Part shown: piece after piece, positions 58,573 to 64,000 of the stretch
Position numbering within the stretch: the first letter of the stretch is position 1
How the letters are laid out: every line of letters starts with the position of its first letter
Assembly (NCBI RefSeq): GCF_932294415.1
Contig: NC_065538.1
Span: 46,166,843-46,230,842, forward strand
Reading direction: 5' to 3'
Source: Quercus robur
Lineage: Eukaryota > Streptophyta > Magnoliopsida > Fagales > Fagaceae
Length of the DNA stretch: 64,000 nucleotides
The notes under the pieces: generated by a model
The model's input: the letters and a program-made list of their open reading frames with translations, nothing else
The model's database searches: none
Told to the model about the DNA's origin: nothing
Made by a program: the position numbers and the translations under genes

Positions 58573-59430
58573 GCCTGCGATGTCAATGATGTTCATTTCA
58601 GTGGCTGCAATGTCCATCGGGCTCTTGCATGATTACAATTTAGAAGGGCATGCAAAGTGGATTCCATACTTTTATCACATAAAGGACAAAACCTAGGAGA
58701 GTTCAATCCACTGCAGCGGAGATTGTACATGGTTGGGAGTCCATTCATGTAGGCGCGCCAAGCAAAATTTTTGACCTTTGGTGGGATTTGGAGTTGCCAG
58801 ATTTTCTTCCAAAATGGTGGGTTTGAGCGGTTAGATGTGCCTTCCTCGGCTCACATTGTTCAACCACCTTAGTAGCAACGTAATAGGCACTCTCAAAAGT
58901 GAAAGATCCACTTTTGTTCCCCATCCAGATTAGACTATCCTCCGAAAGACTATAGTCAACAGGAATTCTAAGGATGGTGTCAGCTTCAAATGGGAGAAAC
59001 AGGGACTTTACAAGGTCTGGTTTCTACCATTTGGTATCTTCATCGGTAAATGAGGACACCATTGGGAAGTTGTCGAAAGGTTTTGGAGGAGAGATCACCT
59101 TGTGGGTGGTCGGTATTGGGAGCCATCTATCCTCCCAAATATGGATCCTTTTGCCGTTTCCCACCCTCCACCAAGTGCCTTTCCTTATAATCTCCAGGCT
59201 GTTATGGATACCTCTCCATGCGTAACTTGGGTTGCTGCCTTTCTTTGAGTTCAAGACATCGTCGTGGGGGAAGTATTTAGCTTTATAAACCTGCGCCACT
59301 AAGGAGTTGGGGTTTGAGAGGATCTGCCACCCTTGTTTGGCTAATAATGCCAAGTTGAAGCCTTGGAGATTTCGAAAGCCCATACCCCCAAAGAGCTTAT
59401 CTTTTAGGGCGCTCCCATTAGCAATTTCAA

Positions 59431-59857
59431 TGTTTTGTTTTTTTTTTTTTTATCCCTTTTCCATGAGTAAAATATATATTTTTTAAAGTGAAAAAAAAAA
59501 CAAAAAACAAAACACTAATTAGCCTTTTATATTCAAGTTGAAAGATTTTCCCCTCCGTACTTGGGAAAGTCAAGATTCATTGTCTGCCTCAATTACCTCT
59601 AGGAAGTTTTAGGGTATGTTTGGTTGGAGGTGAAATAGGGAGGATAGAAAAAATAGGAGAGAAAGGTGGAGAGACGATGTTTAATTAGTTCTATCTTTCT
59701 ATTGGATTCTTGACTCCTTATGTTATATTTCAGTAAGGGCTTTAGCCTTTAAGTCTTTCAAAGAGCAAGTTAAAATTGTTGTGCTGGCCCGAAGCTCCAA
59801 GGCATTTTGATGGTAATTTTCTTGTTACTTCATGGAAACCATGGATTAAATTAACTA
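59431..59857. other. Spacer right of the LINE
   Basis: T- and A-tracts with a 'gggtatgtttggttgg' MITE-like start near 59610. No gene. Confidence 0.35.
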
Positions 59858-60250
59858 AGAAAATCAAGTTTAATTCCTTCAACCATTGCAAGGTCAATGT
59901 TATGATATCAAATGTAATGAAAAATTTGTAAAGTTGGACTCTTAGGAAAATTAATGGTACCTAGACCGATTTGAGGTAGTCGCCCTCCAAGAAAAGAGAA
60001 TGAGAGAAACAAATAGGTTGAAAGGAAAGAAGAAATGTATATGACTAGTTTCTTATTGATGTTCAATAATATTGACACATATTTATACAGGTTGGTTTAC
60101 ATCAAGTTCTCTAGTTAGTTTACTCAAACTCGTGAAATTAATTGAGTGAGACTACTAGCTAACTCACCAGCCAACTAATTGTAACAAATTCTTAACCACC
60201 CTTTCTTTCATACAGCACCCCTTACCCCTTCCAACAATTAGTATTACAAA
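59858..60250. repeat. Duplicated segment, copy B part 2
   Basis: Colinear with 34625-35005 of copy A ('ttccttcaaccattgcaagg', 'aaataggttgaaagg', 'actcaccagccaactaatt'). Homology stops about 80 bp before the point where copy A meets the GLR stop codon, and no GLR coding follows. Confidence 0.9.
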
Positions 60251-61377
60251 ATCTATATCTATATATATTATATTTTTATATATAATAGCAGAAGCTGAGA
60301 GAAAGTGGATTCCTATAATTAAGGAGTTGCTGACAAATAGGATAACTACTTATCTAAAATTCAGACACGTATAAGTTAAAAAGCGATACATTATATTGTT
60401 TGGCAATACTATGCACAGTTTAAAAGCCTCTTATTATAAATATCAAAAAAATAACCGATGTTTCTATAAAAAAAAAAATTAATAATAACTGGTTAATATT
60501 AAAAGATACACGAAAATAGAAATAGAGAGGCAATGAGGAAACAGGGAAAGAAAAGAAAAAAAAGAAAATAAAAAGAAAGATTACTACATGATGAAAGGAG
60601 GAAGAGAGATTGAGAGAAAAGAGAGATAGAGAAATAGAGAGGCAGAGATAGAGAGACATCACCGTAAGGGCGCCTTCCGTTTCTCCTATTCGAATACTTT
60701 CTTTTCGCTTCCTTTTCAATTTTCTAAACACCGATGCTTGCGATCCAGATATAGAGAAGGAGGAAAAAATAAACCTTGCAACACAGAGTTGAGAAGGAGA
60801 CAAACATTGAGAGAATACCACCGGTAAGTTTTTCTTCTTTTCATTCTTTCTTAGATCTAGGTATGGGTATGAAATATGAATTAGTTTTAAGAAATTTGGT
60901 TGGATTGATTTTTATTTAGGAATTTGGGTAACATTAGGTTAAAAATTTGGTTTGATTTTTTGAAATTTGGGTTTATATATGATTTAGGTTTGGAGAGGGC
61001 AAAAATAGAGAAATATGAGAGAAGGAGAGAGTTCTCCTTCCCTCTTCAGACTTAGAGCACCGTTGCAAGCACATAGGGAAAGAAAAATCAATGGGCATCA
61101 ACACTGTTAGGCTACATATCTGCCACCATCAAATTGTCAGAACCGGCTCTAGTACGTTTTCCTTCATTTATTTTAGATTTGGTAATGAAACATTACTTTT
61201 TATTGAGTTTTTTGTTGGATAGGTTTAGATTTGATTTTGGTTTTGATATTATTTTTGTTTCGGGCTTTTGGGTTCTCCATGAAAATGTTTGTTTTCTCAA
61301 TTTTTCGAATTTTTTCCCTATTTTGGATTACAGAAATCACTAAGCCTTTCCCTATTTTCTAATATCTACGTTCATAG

Positions 61378-61421
<44 letters not shown>

Positions 61422-61521
61422 GGTTTTGATTTGGAAAACCGGTTTTGTTGTTGATTCATCACCAATAGCAAAACTTTTATCCCTATTGAAAAATATATGG
61501 GTTTAGTAGAAGGTAGGCATG

Positions 61522-61554
<33 letters not shown>

Positions 61555-64000
61555 CCTATTCAATTACCGTTTCAAATTGTATAAAACTATTCCCTTTTAT
61601 GATTTGGGAAATTATGATTTATTCATTCATTCTGTTCTTTCTTTGCTGAATTTATTTGTATTAAGGAACTGTCATTTTGTATGTGAATGTTTTGCTTTAT
61701 GAAATGGGCAGTACTTTTATGATTTCTTCTTTTCATTTTGCTTTGTTATAGTGTGAAACTTGGAAAACATTTTTTTGTTTATATGTGAATTTGATTTGGT
61801 ATTTGATGTTTACTATTAATTAAAGCCTTTTTTTTTTTTTTTTTTTTTTTTTGTTTATGAATTCATGGTGTTGAATGGGAAGCCAAGTCCAAAGAAGAAG
61901 AAGAAGAAATTGTCAATTCTTCCCCTTCATCATATCTCTTATTTGGTGTTTTTACTTTTCTATTGATTTCAATATTTGTTTTATATTGAAATATTAAGTT
62001 CTTTTTCTTTCTCTCTTTTACTATGGATTGCCTACATTGCCATTAATTTTGTTACTGACAATAATTCGAATTTTTGTATCTTTATGGTTTCATATGTTTG
62101 AATAAGTTTTCCCAGATTATCTGTTGCTGAACAATCTCAAAACCGAGACTTCTTGCCAAGTGCCAAATCAAGTTCAAAGGTTTGCACTTCTCATTTTACA
62201 ACACCTTTTTACCGTTTTGATCATTCTAGAATAGAGTTTTTACATTGCTAGTGGTATCCAATAGAGTTTTTTTTTCTCACTGCCCGTTTCTCCTTTGCAA
62301 TCTCTACTGATAGTGTTCGGCAAAACTTTTCAATAGAACATAAACAATTTTGGCCCCCAAACTCTCCCTATAATGTTTTTTTAAAGGTAAGATTATCATC
62401 CTGTATAGTGATAAACTTTGTATATCCCACAAAAAAAAAATAAATAAATAAATAAATTAAATGGGCATTCAAAAAAACTAGGATGTATACAATTTTTTTT
62501 TGAACAAACTTACATTGCAGAGTTGGAGTTGACCATGAAAGGAGACTCATTTCTTGGTCTCTCTCTCTGACTCCTTAGTATTTGGCATCTAGACTTACTA
62601 TTTAGGCTGGTTTTTCTTTCCTTCTTCTTCTTTTTCTTCTTCTTCTTCGTCCTTACTTCTTTGACCCTTTTACAGTTTTTTACTTATGAATCTCTAAGTC
62701 GAAGGTTTCTTTTTTCATGCTACAATTTGCTGGATTGCTCCAACTTCTACCACATTTGTGGCTCACGTGTTCTAGCCACCAGCTATCACCCACTTCAATA
62801 TATTTACTATTTTATTTGTTAATTTTACCATTTCATTAGTTTTTTTGGGACAATAACATTTCATTCGTTTTTTTCCAATTTCCAAAAAGTGAATTTGACA
62901 CTTGATGTGGTTTTCTTTGTTTGCTAGCAAAACACTTCTTGCTATTTATATCATCATTTTTTGCTCTGTATCCCATTAATTTTTTTTGGGAACCAACTTT
63001 TTTTTACCCCCTCCTATTACAAAAATAATTTTAATTATTGATAGATTTTGTAGCTATCTGAATTCTGGGCTGTACATGAACCACTAACAAATGCAGAATC
63101 AAGGTTTGATTAGTTGTGGTCCAAACCTTCATTTTCCAGATTTAAATTTTCATTGAACTGCTACATTACATTTTACAATTCAACCCATATTTTCAATGTT
63201 TTCTTAGGCTTCGTTTGTAGTATTTCTTTCATCTTTCTCTGCTGCAATTTAAAGTTGCTATGCTTTTTTTTTTTTTTTTTTTGAGCAATCAGAAATAATG
63301 GCTGCAATTATATGGATTGCCCTCTTTGCAGTTTCACTAAGAATAGTTAGGTATACAAAAGTGCTCACCACAACCAAGAAAGAAAACCAAAAATCCATAA
63401 ACTGATACCGAAGCAATAGTAAAAGTGTTAAACTTGAAACTAAAATCCTATGAATAGTGGAGCTAAGCAAGATGTTTTGCACAGATCATGCACTTGTAGA
63501 GCAGTAAAAGATAGAGAACACCAGTTACACATCACACGCATGATACAATGCCCTTCAAATTCCACTAGACATGAATTGGATCTTACCTTCTGTTGTAGGA
63601 CTTTAAAAGTAGGAAGTAAGGCTACAGCATTTGATGCAACATGAAAAATAGTTTGCAATCTTTGTTCTAATGGTTAAGAGATGTCATTTTTTGGTTTCAC
63701 ATACTGTGCAAACCAAAAGCCAGCTCAGCTAGATATTGCACAGATCACTATTATCCATAGAAACATCATGCCAAGTTAAATTAAATTAAAGGGAGTAGAT
63801 ATATCATAGAGTCCAAAGAGAATAATTGCACAGATCTCTATTACCCATAGAAATCCTTGGGTAAAGTATAAGTGAAAACCAGATTTCGCTTATACTTGAG
63901 CTCACTACATTTTCTGTTTTAGAGCATTTTGATTCTTAAGTTATATTTAAACTTAATTAATCTATGCCTTACTACTTTGTGTTTTGTCAGTTGGGCATGA
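60251..64000. other. AT-rich stretch without a supported gene; long poly-T tracts
   Basis: Positions 60600-60830 are leader-like (A/G-rich, then 'aataccaccg|gtaag'), and a short exon-like piece with AG..GT borders lies at about 62114-62180 (LSVAEQSQNRDFLPSAKSS), but no frame links them. A possible Helitron-type 5' start (TCTATATCTATATATATT after A) is near 60253. Poly-T tracts lie at 61379-61420, 61523-61554, 61830-61852 and 63266-63282. A TTC-rich run is at 62613-62650. Confidence 0.4.

Larger units (their letters stand above)
51886..59430 (-). mobile_element. LINE (non-LTR retrotransposon) remnant, split by a Copia element
   Basis: On the minus strand, 59400-58600 encodes the end of a LINE reverse transcriptase region (KDKLFGGMGFRNLQGFNLAL, then AKQGWQIL and WRVGNGKRIHIWEDRWLP). 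From 52667 down, the frame continues with TAWTIWSNRNQAIH and an RNase-H domain (VNVDGA, AEVTKAF, FESDA carry the acidic residues) to about 52107, then a frameshifted ALAKEAK tail and poly-A at 51890-51898. The two parts join in frame across one copy of the Copia target duplication. A G-run at 52449-52470 encodes an expanded poly-Pro. The 5' part is missing (truncated near 59430) and stops occur, so it is inactive. Confidence 0.8.

Noticed and set aside
60420-60821. 133-residue minus-strand frame with hydrophobic stretches
   Set aside because: Phe/Leu/Ser-rich translation of A/G-rich DNA; looks like the antisense of a plus-strand leader.

Overview
The window reads as nuclear DNA of a woody eudicot. 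It is AT-rich, with long poly-A/T tracts, canonical GT..AG introns, a plant glutamate receptor-like gene and dense nested plant transposons (Helitrons, hAT, Ty1/Copia, LINE, SINE, MITEs). Some repeats remind me of Fagales families, but I cannot confirm that from the sequence. I see no prokaryotic, organellar or rRNA/tRNA genes.

Only one gene looks fully intact: a five-exon glutamate receptor-like (GLR) channel on the minus strand at 35089-40066. Its exons join in phase to give 915 codons. A second multi-exon gene, a plant-mobile-domain (PMD)-like protein at 27.6-30.5 kb, keeps its downstream exons but has a 727-bp hAT element in an upstream exon. Four gene relics are broken. They are a FAR1/FHY3-type MULE-transposase gene (2-2500, two in-frame stops), a 2-oxoglutarate oxygenase exon (3081-3360), a plant coiled-coil gene (21283-23879, frameshift plus stop) and a lone minus-strand exon at 30511-30597.

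The rest is mostly mobile DNA. 0-3.4 kb: FAR1 and oxygenase relics. 4.2-8.6 kb: a block with Helitron-type ends, including a 359-bp palindrome made of two 3' termini and a 495-bp tandem duplication. 9.2-10.8 kb: a hAT derivative with 8-bp target duplication and a transposase tail. 11.4-15.8 kb: a probable gene-capturing Helitron carrying splicing-factor YJU2 and NEDD8-E1 (UBA3/ECR1) fragments. 15.8-17.3 kb and 32.3-33.7 kb: two inverted copies of an element filled with a ~92-bp minisatellite. 17.3-17.9 kb: an LTR-like remnant. 40.5-41.8 kb: a Helitron just upstream of the GLR gene. 42-46.6 kb: MITE, SINE and foldback elements. 47.4-49.4 kb: a ~343-bp tandem repeat split by a TIR element. 49.4-60.25 kb: a second copy of the GLR 3' flank (34.07-35.03 kb), opened up by a Helitron, a MITE cluster, a poly-A retrocopy and an ~8-kb block. 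In that block a 5.9-kb Copia element sits inside a minus-strand LINE and itself carries a solo-LTR-like insertion. 60.3-64 kb: no gene that I can support.

The most informative feature is the paralogous pair. The 34-kb copy preserves empty sites for insertions in the 50-kb copy, so Helitron and retrocopy boundaries can be read to the base.
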